Source: Oscillospiraceae bacterium | Lineage (GTDB): Bacteria > Bacillota > Clostridia > Oscillospirales > Oscillospiraceae | Direction: 5' to 3' | Length of the DNA: 49,943 bases | Assembly (NCBI GenBank): GCA_017398725.1 | Contig: JAFQFA010000020.1 | Location: 1 to 49,943 of the forward strand | Shown: positions 41,109 through 49,880 of the stretch, in pieces | Position numbering within the stretch: the stretch's first letter is position 1 | Layout: each line of letters starts with the position of its first letter | Position numbers and translations under genes: made by a program | Notes under the pieces: model-generated | Told to the model about the DNA's origin: nothing | Databases searched by the model: none | What the model saw: only the letters and a program-made list of their open reading frames with translations

Positions 41109-42325
41109 CAGAAATGACCTTGGTCGGACCGGATCAGTGTACGGCATGTGGTGCATGTGCAGCGAACTGCCCCAAGAAATGCATACAGATGGTGCAGGAT
41201 GAGTTGGGGTGCTATTATCCTAAAATTCAAAATGACAAATGTGTTCAGTGCGGGTTGTGCCGGAAAACGTGTCCCGCAATTACGCCACCGGAGAAACTGC
41301 CCAAGGGAACAGTGTATGCCGCATGGAATGCTGACGACGAACAGAGAAAAAATGCAGCCAGCGGCGGCATTGCTACAGCAATTTATGAGCACGCGCTAAT
41401 CAAGGGGTATAAAACCTTTGGTGTGTGCAGCTTGCCGGAAGGAACGGCGGAATATATCGAAATCAAAACCCGTGAAGACATTGAGCGATGCCGTAATTCT
41501 AAGTATGTCTATACGGACATCGGCCGGATCTTAATGTCAGTCAAGCGGTACATTAAGGACGGAAAGACAGTTATATTGCCGGCACTACCGTGTCAGGCTG
41601 CGGCAGTGCTGAATTATTTGGGAGATCGATCTGATAATCTGATCTTGGTGGATATTGTTTGTCACGGTGTCTGTCCGGATACTTATCTGAAGCAACATGT
41701 TGCGTGCATAGAAAAAAAGCGCAAAAAAAGAGCGGATGCACTATTTTTCAGAGATCCGAGATATGCCACAAATCAATTTGTATTTTCCCTTTATCAGAAT
41801 GAGAAACCGTTCTATCATGCGAAGGTACATGCAAACGACGTATACCAGTTGGGCTATCATAAAGCGCTTTCTTACCGCGAGAATTGTTACCACTGCGCTT
41901 ATGCAACGAAGCAACGCTTGGGCGACATGACCGTTTCCGATTTTAGTGGCTTAGGAAGATTGGCACCTTTTGAGTACCCGCGGGATTCTGTTTCTTGTAT
42001 GATCGTGTCCTCAGAAAAAGGTGAGAAACTGCTGAGTGCGCTGATCTCGGAGAACAGAATTCTTTGCCACCAACGACCATCCGGGGAAGCTTTTGATTAT
42101 GAGAAACAATTGCGCGCACCGTCTGTACCCCATGCCGGCAGACAAGTCTTTATACAGCACTATCTGAATAGCGGAGATTATGTTTCTTCCGCGCGTAGAG
42201 CCTTGAAGCGGGACATTGCGAAGAACAATATAGTAAATGGCTTGCATATCCCGCTGATAAAAAAACGGCTGTCTGGTATTTTGCCTAAGAATATTAAAAA
42301 ATGGATTAGGAATGTGATCAAATAA
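41105..42325 (+). CDS. Ferredoxin / coenzyme F420 hydrogenase-dehydrogenase beta-like protein
   Basis: 406 residues. N-terminal double [4Fe-4S] ferredoxin: CTACGACAANCPKKC (cysteines 12, 15, 18, 22) and CVQCGLCRKTCP. The rest follows the FrhB/FpoF C-terminal family: NAASGGIATAIYEHALIKGYK, ILPALPCQAAAVLNYLG, DIVCHGVCPDTYLKQHV and CAYATKQRLGDMTVSDFSG with further Cys. F420 is not expected in these bacteria, so the flavin/Fe-S protein probably carries out a redox step on a sugar or its pyruvyl group. The reaction is not established for cluster members. Confidence 0.88.
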   Translation: MTEMTLVGPDQCTACGACAANCPKKCIQMVQDELGCYYPKIQNDKCVQCGLCRKTCPAITPPEKLPKGTVYAAWNADDEQRKNAASGGIATAIYEHALIKGYKTFGVCSLPEGTAEYIEIKTREDIERCRNSKYVYTDIGRILMSVKRYIKDGKTVILPALPCQAAAVLNYLGDRSDNLILVDIVCHGVCPDTYLKQHVACIEKKRKKRADALFFRDPRYATNQFVFSLYQNEKPFYHAKVHANDVYQLGYHKALSYRENCYHCAYATKQRLGDMTVSDFSGLGRLAPFEYPRDSVSCMIVSSEKGEKLLSALISENRILCHQRPSGEAFDYEKQLRAPSVPHAGRQVFIQHYLNSGDYVSSARRALKRDIAKNNIVNGLHIPLIKKRLSGILPKNIKKWIRNVIK

Positions 42326-43801
42326 ATGAACAGTGAAAAAAAGCTTTCGCAAAAGGAGTCCATACTTTCAGGGGTAGGTTGGTCTTATGCTGCACGCATT
42401 ATGACACAAGCAATTACTCTGTTGATATCAATTGTCCTTGCCCGCATATTATCCCCGGATCACTATGGTCTCATATCTATCGTCACAGTATTTATCACCA
42501 TTGGCGATGCGCTGGTTGTGGGTGGCTTCGGCAATGCTCTGGTGCAGAAAAAAGAGACAGAGGAAATTGATTTCAACTCTATTTGTTGGGTTAGTATAAC
42601 TGTGTCTTTTGTTGTTTATTGTGTTTTATTCCTCAGTGCGCCGCTGGTCAGTGCATTTTATTCAATGCCCCAATTGACCCCCATTATTCGGGTTATGGGT
42701 ATTAAATTTGTTTTCTCGGCGTTCAATTCCGTGCAGCATGCCTATGTGCAGAAAAACATGATGTTCCGCAAACTGTTCTATTCTTCTGTAGGTGGATCTG
42801 TTGTATCTGCGGCAGTCGGCATTGCCATGGCACTCTCCGGCTTTGGAATATGGGCGCTGGTGGCACAGTATATATCCCTTTCCGTCATTAATACACTGGT
42901 GTTGTTCTGTACCATTGCGTGGAAGCCAAAATTGGAGATATCATGGAAAAGTGTCAAACAGCTTTGGAACTACGGTGCCAAAGTGCTTGGCGCAACTATG
43001 GTATTCACCATTCGGGACAATATTCGCACCTTGCTGGTTGGCAAGCGTTTCTCTTCCGCTGATCTGGCCCATTATAATCAAGGCCAAAAGTATCCCTCTC
43101 TTTTGGTGACAGATATTGTTGCCTCCTTGGGAAATGTTCTTTTTCCGCTGATGTCAAAGAATCAGTCTAATGTTGGCAGGGTCAAGCAATTGATGCGGGA
43201 TGCTATTTGTGTGAGTAGCTACATTTTGACGCCTGCAGTGCTTGGTATTTTCGCAGTCGCCGACACATTTGTACAAGTTGTTTTAACGGAAAAATGGATG
43301 CCCTGCGTCCCATTTTTGCGGATTATGTGTCTTGTATATGTTACCAGAAGCCTGAGCACGATTTTTCAAAAATCGCTGTTGGCACTGGGGAAAAGCAATT
43401 TGAACCTGATACATGAAACCCTTACATCTCTCACGACATTAGGCTTGTTGTTTGTGGCAGTCTTCGCATTTAACAGTGTAATACTGATTGCACTCAGCCA
43501 GATTGCGGTGATGATGCTTGGCGTGAGCCTCCAAATGATTTGGGTTAGGAAATATTTGGGTTACGGTTTCCGGGAGATGGCTCGGGATTATTTGCCCTCT
43601 GCATTTATGTCGATTGCAATGGCGGTCGTTGTGATTTTGATCGGAACCATTCCTATGCCCATGCTGATGAAGCTTGTGATTCAGATTCTGGCAGGGGTCA
43701 TCATCTATGTGGGATTGTCGGTTGCTTTGAAAAATCCTTCGTTTATTAAGCTGAAGAAGTTGCTTATGGAACTTATAAATAGAAATAAAGCGAAAATATG
43801 A
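42326..43801 (+). CDS. Wzx-type oligosaccharide flippase
   Basis: 491 residues with about 12-14 membrane segments. The N-terminus GVGWSYAARIMTQAITLLISIVLARILSPDHYGLISIVTVF is the standard MATE/MOP-superfamily polysaccharide exporter signature. It would turn the finished undecaprenyl-linked repeat unit to the outer face for the polymerase. The ATG follows the previous TAA directly (TAAATG). With the Wzy-type polymerase it defines a Wzx/Wzy pathway; no Wzz or tyrosine-kinase chain-length genes are in the window. Confidence 0.92.
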   Translation: MNSEKKLSQKESILSGVGWSYAARIMTQAITLLISIVLARILSPDHYGLISIVTVFITIGDALVVGGFGNALVQKKETEEIDFNSICWVSITVSFVVYCVLFLSAPLVSAFYSMPQLTPIIRVMGIKFVFSAFNSVQHAYVQKNMMFRKLFYSSVGGSVVSAAVGIAMALSGFGIWALVAQYISLSVINTLVLFCTIAWKPKLEISWKSVKQLWNYGAKVLGATMVFTIRDNIRTLLVGKRFSSADLAHYNQGQKYPSLLVTDIVASLGNVLFPLMSKNQSNVGRVKQLMRDAICVSSYILTPAVLGIFAVADTFVQVVLTEKWMPCVPFLRIMCLVYVTRSLSTIFQKSLLALGKSNLNLIHETLTSLTTLGLLFVAVFAFNSVILIALSQIAVMMLGVSLQMIWVRKYLGYGFREMARDYLPSAFMSIAMAVVVILIGTIPMPMLMKLVIQILAGVIIYVGLSVALKNPSFIKLKKLLMELINRNKAKI

Positions 43802-43826
43802 TTGCTTGGAAGTGTAGGAGGAAAAT

Positions 43827-44900
43827 ATGCTTACACCCAATATTGATTTGAAAAACAAGACCATTCTGGTCACCGGTGCGGCCGGCTTTATCGGTGCCAA
43901 TCTGGTACTGGAGCTGCTGCGCACCGTCGAGCCGGTGACCGTCATCGGTCTGGATAACATGAACGACTACTACGATGTGTCCATCAAGGAATATCGACTG
44001 ACTGAGATCGTGCAGGAGGCGGCGAAGCATTCTGCCTCTAAGTGGGAATTTGTCAAAGGCAGTTTGGCGGATAAAGCCTTGGTGGACGGGCTGTTCCAAA
44101 AGTACGGCTTTGCCGTGGTCGTGAATCTGGCGGCACAGGCAGGTGTCCGGTATTCCATCACCAACCCGGATGTGTACATCGAAAGCAACATCATCGGCTT
44201 CTATAATATCTTGGAGGCCTGCCGGAACTATCCCGTGGAGCATCTGGTGTATGCCAGTTCCAGCTCTGTCTACGGCTCCAACAAGAAGGTGCCCTATGCC
44301 ACCGAGGATAAGGTGGACAACCCGGTATCTTTGTATGCCGCCACCAAAAAGTCCAACGAACTATTTGCCCATGCTTACAGTAAGCTCTATAACATTCCCT
44401 CCACCGGCCTGCGGTTCTTCACCGTCTACGGACCTGCCGGCCGCCCGGATATGGCGTATTTCGGCTTCACCAATAAGCTGCGGGAAGGGAAGACCATTCA
44501 GATCTTCAATTTTGGCAATTGTCAGCGGGACTTTACTTATGTGGATGACATCGTTACCGGCGTCAAGCATGTGATGTGCAATGCACCCGAGAAGAAAATC
44601 GGCGAGGACGGCCTGCCCATCCCGCCTTACCGGGTGTATAACATCGGCAACAATAGTCCTGAGAACCTTCTGGACTTTGTGGACATCCTGCAGCAGGAGT
44701 TGATCGCTGCCGGCGTATTGCCTGTCGATTATGATTTTGAAGCCCATAAGGAACTTGTTCCTATGCAGCCCGGCGATGTGCCTGTTACCTTTGCGGATAC
44801 CTCCGATCTGGAGCGGGATTTCGGTTTCAAACCTAGTACCTCCCTCCGGGAAGGCCTGCGCCGCTTCGCCAAGTGGTACAAGGAATTCTATATGGCATAA
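43827..44900 (+). CDS. NAD-dependent sugar epimerase (UDP-glucuronate 4-epimerase-like)
   Basis: 357 residues of the extended SDR family. Gly-rich loop TGAAGFIGANLVLELL at about 19-34, GLDNMNDYYDVSIKEYRL, a Ser in YASSSSVYGSNKKVP, and the catalytic Tyr170-x-x-x-Lys174 in SLYAATKKSNELFAHAY. The N-M-N-D-Y-Y-D and SNKKVP-type blocks are those of UDP-glucuronate 4-epimerases (giving UDP-galacturonate). A UDP-sugar 6-dehydrogenase that could supply its substrate is encoded at 47370. Strong AGGAGG before the ATG. GC-rich again after the AT-richer transferases. Confidence 0.88.
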   Translation: MLTPNIDLKNKTILVTGAAGFIGANLVLELLRTVEPVTVIGLDNMNDYYDVSIKEYRLTEIVQEAAKHSASKWEFVKGSLADKALVDGLFQKYGFAVVVNLAAQAGVRYSITNPDVYIESNIIGFYNILEACRNYPVEHLVYASSSSVYGSNKKVPYATEDKVDNPVSLYAATKKSNELFAHAYSKLYNIPSTGLRFFTVYGPAGRPDMAYFGFTNKLREGKTIQIFNFGNCQRDFTYVDDIVTGVKHVMCNAPEKKIGEDGLPIPPYRVYNIGNNSPENLLDFVDILQQELIAAGVLPVDYDFEAHKELVPMQPGDVPVTFADTSDLERDFGFKPSTSLREGLRRFAKWYKEFYMA

Positions 44901-44927
44901 GGAAGTATACCGGAAGGTTGGTTATAC

Positions 44928-45389
44928 ATGCGAAAAGTAATTGCATTTGCGTTGATGGCATTGCTCATGATCTGTTTTATCTGGGGAAATTCTTTGAAAA
45001 CCGTAGAGCAGTCGGCCGACCAGAGTGCTCCGGTGGCAGAGTCTTTGCGGCCGGTGCTGGATCCTCAGGAGAAGATTGAAAAACCGGTATTTCATGACTT
45101 TGTGCGTAAACTTGCCCATGTGGTGGAGTTTTTTGCTTTGGGCGTGTTTGTTGCCGGCTTTGCTGTCAGCTTGGGCGCATATCTGAAAAAAACACTCGTG
45201 TCCATGCCCATCCTTTTGGTGCTTTCGGTGGCAGTGATCGATGAGTATATCCAGCATTTTACAAAACGGGGCAGTCTGGTGACGGATGTAGTGCTGGATT
45301 TCGCCGGCGCTTTGGCTGGACTCGGTTGCGCATGGCTGCTTTTTTGGCTTTGGCGCTACATCAAAATGCGTAAGGAGCATGCGGTATGA
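44928..45389 (+). CDS. VanZ-like membrane protein
   Basis: 153 residues. Signal-like or first membrane helix at 1-21 (KVIAFALMALLMICFIWGN), the typical VanZ block FVRKLAHVVEFFALGVFVAGF, and IDEYIQHFTKRGSLVTDVVLDFAGALAGLG, where the E-x-x-Q-x-F and D-x-x-x-N/D pattern is conserved. VanZ-like proteins occur with surface-glycan genes and teicoplanin resistance; their reaction is not established. ATGA overlap with the following kinase gene. Confidence 0.85.
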   Translation: MRKVIAFALMALLMICFIWGNSLKTVEQSADQSAPVAESLRPVLDPQEKIEKPVFHDFVRKLAHVVEFFALGVFVAGFAVSLGAYLKKTLVSMPILLVLSVAVIDEYIQHFTKRGSLVTDVVLDFAGALAGLGCAWLLFWLWRYIKMRKEHAV

Positions 45390-46561
45390 AATGTGTAGAA
45401 GTATTTCAAACGATCTATAAGAAAGATCCCCAGAATGTTTCTTTCTGCCCCTACCGGATCTGCCCCATCGGTGCCCACTCTGACCACCAATTAGGCAAGA
45501 TCACCGGCCTTGCCATTGATAAGGGCATCCATATCGCCTACAGCCCCAAGCAAAACGGCGTAGTGGAGCTGATGAGCCTGCAATTTGACAAGCGGGCCCA
45601 GTGGCATGTGAGCGCAGTTCCCGAGCAGAAGCAAAATGATTGGGCGGATTACCTCCGGGGCGCAACAGACGCTTTAAATCAAAGATATCCTCTGCGTACC
45701 GGCTTGTCCGGTGTCATCGAGGGCAGCTTGCCCATCGGCGGTCTTTCTTCTTCTGCGGCGGTTATTCTGTCTTTTTTGACCGCCCTTTGTGATGTGAACG
45801 ATTTGCGTTTAGAGCCGCAGGAGCTGATCCTGACGGCACTGGCTGCGGAAAATAACTATGTGGGCGTGTCCTGCGGTAAGCTGGACCAATCCTGCGAGGT
45901 TTATTCCAAGCAGGATCATCTGTTGTATCTGGACACCAAGGACGATAGCTATGAGCTGATCCCCACAAGCCCCAACATGAAGCCCTATAAGATCGCCATC
46001 TTCTTCTCCGGCATCGAGCGGACCTTGGCAGGCTCTAAATTCAATATGCGTGTGGACGAGTGCCGCAGCGCCGCTTATGCCCTAAAAGCCTATTCCGGCA
46101 TGGAGTACGGCAAATTCAATGAAACCAACCTGCGGGATGTACCCTATGAAACTTACCTGCAGTATAAGAATAAGCTGCCCGAAAACTTTGCCAAGCGGGC
46201 AGAGCATTGGTATACCGAGTTTTTCCGTGTCCAGAAGGGCGCGGAAGCATGGCGGCGGGGTGACTTGGAAGAATACGGCCGTCTGTCCTTTGAAAGCGGC
46301 AGATCTTCCATCTATAACTGGGAAACCGGCTCCGATGAGCTGAAAAAGCTCTACGAGATCATGACGAGAACCGACGGCATCTACGGCGGTCGCTTCTCCG
46401 GCGCAGGCTTTAAAGGCTGCTGTATGGCACTGATCGACCCGACCTTTGAAGACTCCATTCGGGAAGCTGTTACGAAAGCGTACTTAAAAGCCTTCCCCCA
46501 GCTGGAAGGAAAATACTCCGTCCATATCTGCCAAAGTGCCAACGGCATTTTGCATAGATAA
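45386..46561 (+). CDS. GHMP-family sugar kinase (galactokinase-like)
   Basis: 391 residues, the length of galactokinase. The sugar-binding start is PYRICPIGAHSDHQLGKITGLAID (galactokinases have GRxNLIGEHTDY). The ATP loop GSLPIGGLSSSAAVILSFL is at about 113-131, and the C-terminal motif GRFSGAGFKGCCMALI. The altered G-A-H-S-D-H suggests a substrate other than galactose, perhaps galacturonate, arabinose or another sugar salvaged for the polymer (inference). With the downstream nucleotidyltransferase it would make an NDP-sugar from free sugar. Confidence 0.85.
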   Translation: MKCVEVFQTIYKKDPQNVSFCPYRICPIGAHSDHQLGKITGLAIDKGIHIAYSPKQNGVVELMSLQFDKRAQWHVSAVPEQKQNDWADYLRGATDALNQRYPLRTGLSGVIEGSLPIGGLSSSAAVILSFLTALCDVNDLRLEPQELILTALAAENNYVGVSCGKLDQSCEVYSKQDHLLYLDTKDDSYELIPTSPNMKPYKIAIFFSGIERTLAGSKFNMRVDECRSAAYALKAYSGMEYGKFNETNLRDVPYETYLQYKNKLPENFAKRAEHWYTEFFRVQKGAEAWRRGDLEEYGRLSFESGRSSIYNWETGSDELKKLYEIMTRTDGIYGGRFSGAGFKGCCMALIDPTFEDSIREAVTKAYLKAFPQLEGKYSVHICQSANGILHR

Positions 46562-46570
46562 ATGATTTTG

Positions 46571-46609
46571 TTGTCATTGCGAGGCTGCGTCAGCAGCCGT
46601 GGAAATCTC
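46571..46609. repeat. Palindromic repeat of the TTGTCATTGCGAG...AATCTC type inside the operon
   Basis: TTGTCATTGCGA leads into GGCTGC-GTCA-GCAGCC (46583-46598) and then GTGGAAATCTC. This layout (GTCATTGCGAG, hairpin, GTGGCAATCTC) is a widely scattered bacterial intergenic repeat. It sits in the 77-nt gap between the kinase and nucleotidyltransferase genes, one of the wider gaps in this part of the operon. No T run, so not a terminator. Confidence 0.65.
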
Positions 46610-46638
46610 ATGAAACATCGCAACCAAAAGGTGATTTT

Positions 46639-47373
46639 ATGAAATGTTTGATCTTAGCGGCAGGCTACGCCACCCGGCTGTACCCCCTGACCGAAAATTT
46701 CCCTAAGCCCCTTTTAAAGGTGCAGGAGAAAACCATTCTGGATTGGCTGATGGATGATATCGAACAATCAGGGGAAGTGGACGAATACATTGTTATCTCC
46801 AACCATAAATTTGCTCACCAATTTGATGCTTGGGCAAAGGATAAAAAGAAAGTCACCGTGGTGGATGACGGTACGGAAAGCAACGAGACCCGCTTGGGCG
46901 CCGTAAAAGATATCCAGTTCACCATCGAAAAGTTGGGCTTGGATGATGATATGCTGGTGATCGCCGGCGACAATCTGCTGGACTTTTCGCTGACTCGTTT
47001 TATCCGCTACGCCAAGGATAAAAACGCCTCCTGCATCATGCGTTATTATGAGGCAAACGAGCAAAAGCTTTTGAAATGCGGCGTGGTTACCATCGACGAA
47101 AATGACCGGATCTTGCGGATGACGGAAAAATCTCCCAACCCGGAAACCCATTGGTGCTGCCCGCCTTTTTACTACTACACCAAAGGCGATGCCCGGTTGG
47201 TGGAACAGGGCATTAACGCCGGCTGCGGCACCGATGCCCCCGGCAGTTATATTGCATGGCTGTGCACCCAGACACCGGTGTATGCTATGGAAATGCCCGG
47301 CAGCCGGTATGATATCGGCAATTTAGAAAGCTATGAAAAAGTACAAACGGAATATAAGGGGATCTTAAAATGA
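46639..47373 (+). CDS. Sugar-phosphate nucleotidyltransferase
   Basis: 244 residues. The N-terminal signature [23 protein letters not shown] (G-x-G/A-T/R-L-x-P-L-T...P-K-P) marks the RmlA/GlmU-like pyrophosphorylase fold, which makes an NDP-sugar from sugar-1-phosphate and NTP. The metal Asp is in [11 protein letters not shown] and the sugar-binding Glu in [12 protein letters not shown]. Shorter than RmlA (about 290), closer to single-domain monomer types. It lies between a GHMP kinase and a UDP-sugar dehydrogenase, so it probably activates the kinase product. ATGA overlap with the next gene. Confidence 0.9.
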   Translation: MKCLILAAGYATRLYPLTENFPKPLLKVQEKTILDWLMDDIEQSGEVDEYIVISNHKFAHQFDAWAKDKKKVTVVDDGTESNETRLGAVKDIQFTIEKLGLDDDMLVIAGDNLLDFSLTRFIRYAKDKNASCIMRYYEANEQKLLKCGVVTIDENDRILRMTEKSPNPETHWCCPPFYYYTKGDARLVEQGINAGCGTDAPGSYIAWLCTQTPVYAMEMPGSRYDIGNLESYEKVQTEYKGILK

Positions 47374-48608
47374 AAATTGCAGTTGCAGGCACTGGTTATG
47401 TAGGCCTGTCTATGGCAGTGCTGCTGGCGCAGCATAATGAGGTCACCGCGGTGGACATTGTCCCGGAAAAGGTGGATATGATCAACCGCCGGCAAAGTCC
47501 GATCCAAGATAACGAGATCGAAGAATATCTGGCGACCAAGTCTTTAAACCTCACCGCAACCTTGGATGCGGATGTAGCCTATAAGGATGCGGAGTTTGTT
47601 GTGATTGCTGCACCCACCAATTACGACACCCGGCAGAATAATTTTGATACCTCTGCGGTGGAGTCTGTGATCGAGAAGGTGATGCAGGTCAATCCCAATG
47701 CCATCATGATCATTAAATCCACCATTCCCGTAGGCTTTACCAAGTCCATCCGGGAAAAGACCGGTAGTGAAAATATCCTCTTCAGCCCGGAATTTCTGCG
47801 GGAAAGTCGGGCGCTGTACGATAACCTGTATCCCTCCCGGATCATCGTGGGTACCGTTACCGAAGATCCCCGGCTGATGAAAGCTGCCGAAACCTTTGCG
47901 GGCCTTTTGCAGCAGGGAGCGATCAAAGAAAATGTGGATACCCTGTTTATGGGCTTTACCGAGGCAGAGGCAGTGAAACTCTTTGCCAATACATATCTGG
48001 CCCTGCGGGTCAGCTTCTTTAATGAGCTGGATACCTATGCGGAAATGAAGGGCTTGAATACCCGCAATATCATTGATGGTATTTGCTTAGATCCCCGGAT
48101 CGGCGCCCATTACAATAACCCCTCCTTCGGTTACGGCGGCTACTGCTTGCCCAAGGACACCAAGCAGCTGCTGGCTAACTACAAGGATGTGCCGGAGAAC
48201 CTCATCGAGGCTATCGTGGAAGCCAACCGCACCCGGAAAGACTTTATTGCCGACCGGGTGCTGCTGAAAGCCGGCTACTATGGCTATCACGAGGATATGG
48301 ATTACGATCCCGGCAACGAGAAACAGGTGACCATCGGCGTGTACCGACTGACCATGAAGGCCAATTCCGATAATTTCCGCCAGAGCTCTATTCAGGGCGT
48401 GATGAAGCGGGTCAAGGCCAAGGGCGCAGAGGTTATTATCTACGAGCCCTCCTTGGAAGACGGCACGACCTTCTTTGGCAGCAAAGTCGTAAATGATTTG
48501 GAATCCTTCAAGGCCCAGTGCGATGCCATTGTTGCCAACCGGTATGACAGCTGCTTGGACGATGTGCAGGAAAAGGTCTATACCAGAGATTTGTTCCGCA
48601 GAGATTAA
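47370..48608 (+). CDS. ugd: UDP-glucose 6-dehydrogenase-type nucleotide-sugar dehydrogenase
   Basis: 412 residues. N-terminal NAD site [25 protein letters not shown], then VIAAPTNYD, the block KSTIPVGFT, and [23 protein letters not shown]. Nucleophile Cys259 is in [14 protein letters not shown]. It oxidises a UDP-hexose (most likely UDP-glucose) to the uronate with two NAD. Together with the epimerase at 43827 it should give UDP-glucuronate and UDP-galacturonate for an acidic polymer. The short UGD subgroup (about 390-415) fits in length. Confidence 0.93.
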   Translation: MKIAVAGTGYVGLSMAVLLAQHNEVTAVDIVPEKVDMINRRQSPIQDNEIEEYLATKSLNLTATLDADVAYKDAEFVVIAAPTNYDTRQNNFDTSAVESVIEKVMQVNPNAIMIIKSTIPVGFTKSIREKTGSENILFSPEFLRESRALYDNLYPSRIIVGTVTEDPRLMKAAETFAGLLQQGAIKENVDTLFMGFTEAEAVKLFANTYLALRVSFFNELDTYAEMKGLNTRNIIDGICLDPRIGAHYNNPSFGYGGYCLPKDTKQLLANYKDVPENLIEAIVEANRTRKDFIADRVLLKAGYYGYHEDMDYDPGNEKQVTIGVYRLTMKANSDNFRQSSIQGVMKRVKAKGAEVIIYEPSLEDGTTFFGSKVVNDLESFKAQCDAIVANRYDSCLDDVQEKVYTRDLFRRD

Positions 48609-48626
48609 CAGAAAGGAAGAAGGAGC

Positions 48627-49787
48627 ATGGATGAATCGAGCTTGCTGATTGGCTTGCTGCGCGCAGAGGTTTGCGGCGTGGCGGCAGACATAGAAAATGC
48701 TCCTTCTAAGGAGTGTCTGGAAAAACTTTATCCATTGGCAGCCCGGCACGATTTGGCACATATTGCCGGACAGGCGCTGAGTAAACTGGGATTATTGGGG
48801 CAGGATGAGGCTTCTAATAAGCTGAAAAACGCAGCCATGCAGGCGATTTGCCGGTATGTGCAGCTGGAGTATGAGCTGGGGCAGGCCTGTGCCGTGCTGG
48901 AGCAGGCGCAGATCCCTTTTATTCCCCTGAAAGGCTCGGTGCTGCGCAGCTTCTATCCGGAGCCATGGATGCGCACCAGCTGCGACATTGATATTCTGGT
49001 GCGGGAGGAAGATCTGGACCGGGCTGTGGCGTTTCTGAAAGAGAAGCTCCATTATCATGGCAACGGCAAAAGTGACCATGATGTGTTTTTGCGTTCTCCC
49101 GGCGGAACGGCGCTGGAATTGCATTATGATACTGTGCAGGAGCGCTATGCCGGCAATGCCACCCGGAATGTGCTTGCCCGGGTTTGGGAAGATGCCGCAC
49201 CTGTTGGAGAAAGCCCTTGGCACATGGCAATGTCTGATGCCATGTTCTACTTTTACCATATGGCCCATATGGCAAAGCATTTTGAGGTAGGCGGCTGCGG
49301 TGTCCGGTCCTTTTTGGATATTTGGATCATGAACCGCAAAATGGAATTTAATAAAGAGACCCGGGATGCCCTTTTACAGGAAGGCGGCCTTCTGAAATTC
49401 GCACAGGCGGCAGAAAAACTGGCAGATGCATGGTTTTCCGGTGCGCCTATGGACGAAAAGACTTGCTGGCTGGATCGGTATATTTTGCGAGGCAATATAT
49501 ACGGTGGCGAAGAAAACAGAGCTGCCTTGGGGCAGGCCAAAGCCGGCGGCAAGCTGCGGTATGTGTTTCTGCGGCGGGTGTTCCTGCCCTATAAATACTT
49601 GAAAGCGGAGCATCCGGTTTTGGAGAAGCATAAGTGGCTGACCCCAGTTTATCAGGTGATTCGCTGGTTTAGCGTTCTGCGCCGGGGCGATGTAGGCCGC
49701 CGGGTTCGGGAATTGCAGACCAATGCCGCTGTGTCCGGCAAGGATACCGCCTCCGCAGCGGAGCTACTAAAATATTTAGGCCTTTAA
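48627..49787 (+). CDS. Nucleotidyltransferase-fold protein (NTP_transf_5 family)
   Basis: 386 residues. IPFIPLKGSVLRSFYPEPWMRTSCDIDILVREEDL carries the pol-beta-like G-S and D-x-D pattern (Asp120, Asp122) of the putative nucleotidyltransferase family often called NTP_transf_5. The helical N-terminus has LAARHDLAHIAGQALSKLG, and a later HMAHMAKHFEVGG segment is His-rich. These proteins commonly close capsule and exopolysaccharide operons, but their target is unknown; they may modify a protein or glycan by nucleotidylation. GAAAGGAAGAAGGAG precedes the ATG. Last gene of the operon before the IS. Confidence 0.85.
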   Translation: MDESSLLIGLLRAEVCGVAADIENAPSKECLEKLYPLAARHDLAHIAGQALSKLGLLGQDEASNKLKNAAMQAICRYVQLEYELGQACAVLEQAQIPFIPLKGSVLRSFYPEPWMRTSCDIDILVREEDLDRAVAFLKEKLHYHGNGKSDHDVFLRSPGGTALELHYDTVQERYAGNATRNVLARVWEDAAPVGESPWHMAMSDAMFYFYHMAHMAKHFEVGGCGVRSFLDIWIMNRKMEFNKETRDALLQEGGLLKFAQAAEKLADAWFSGAPMDEKTCWLDRYILRGNIYGGEENRAALGQAKAGGKLRYVFLRRVFLPYKYLKAEHPVLEKHKWLTPVYQVIRWFSVLRRGDVGRRVRELQTNAAVSGKDTASAAELLKYLGL

Positions 49788-49839
49788 AAAGCAGCCGTCG
49801 ATTGAACTGAACCAGTAAAAACGGACAATAGACAAAAAG

Positions 49840-49873
49840 CCCCCTGATGTAGGATAATAACTACATCAGGGGG
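49840..49873. promoter_or_regulatory. IS hairpin covering the transposase ribosome site
   Basis: CCCCCTGATGTAG (49840-49852) and CTACATCAGGGGG (49861-49873) form a perfect 13-bp stem with an 8-nt loop. The AGGGGG ribosome site (49868-49873), 7 nt before the ATG at 49881, is entirely inside the 3' arm. Transcripts entering from the upstream polysaccharide operon would fold it and hide the site, a known way for IS elements to avoid activation by outside promoters. Confidence 0.75.
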
Positions 49874-49880
49874 TGTTATT

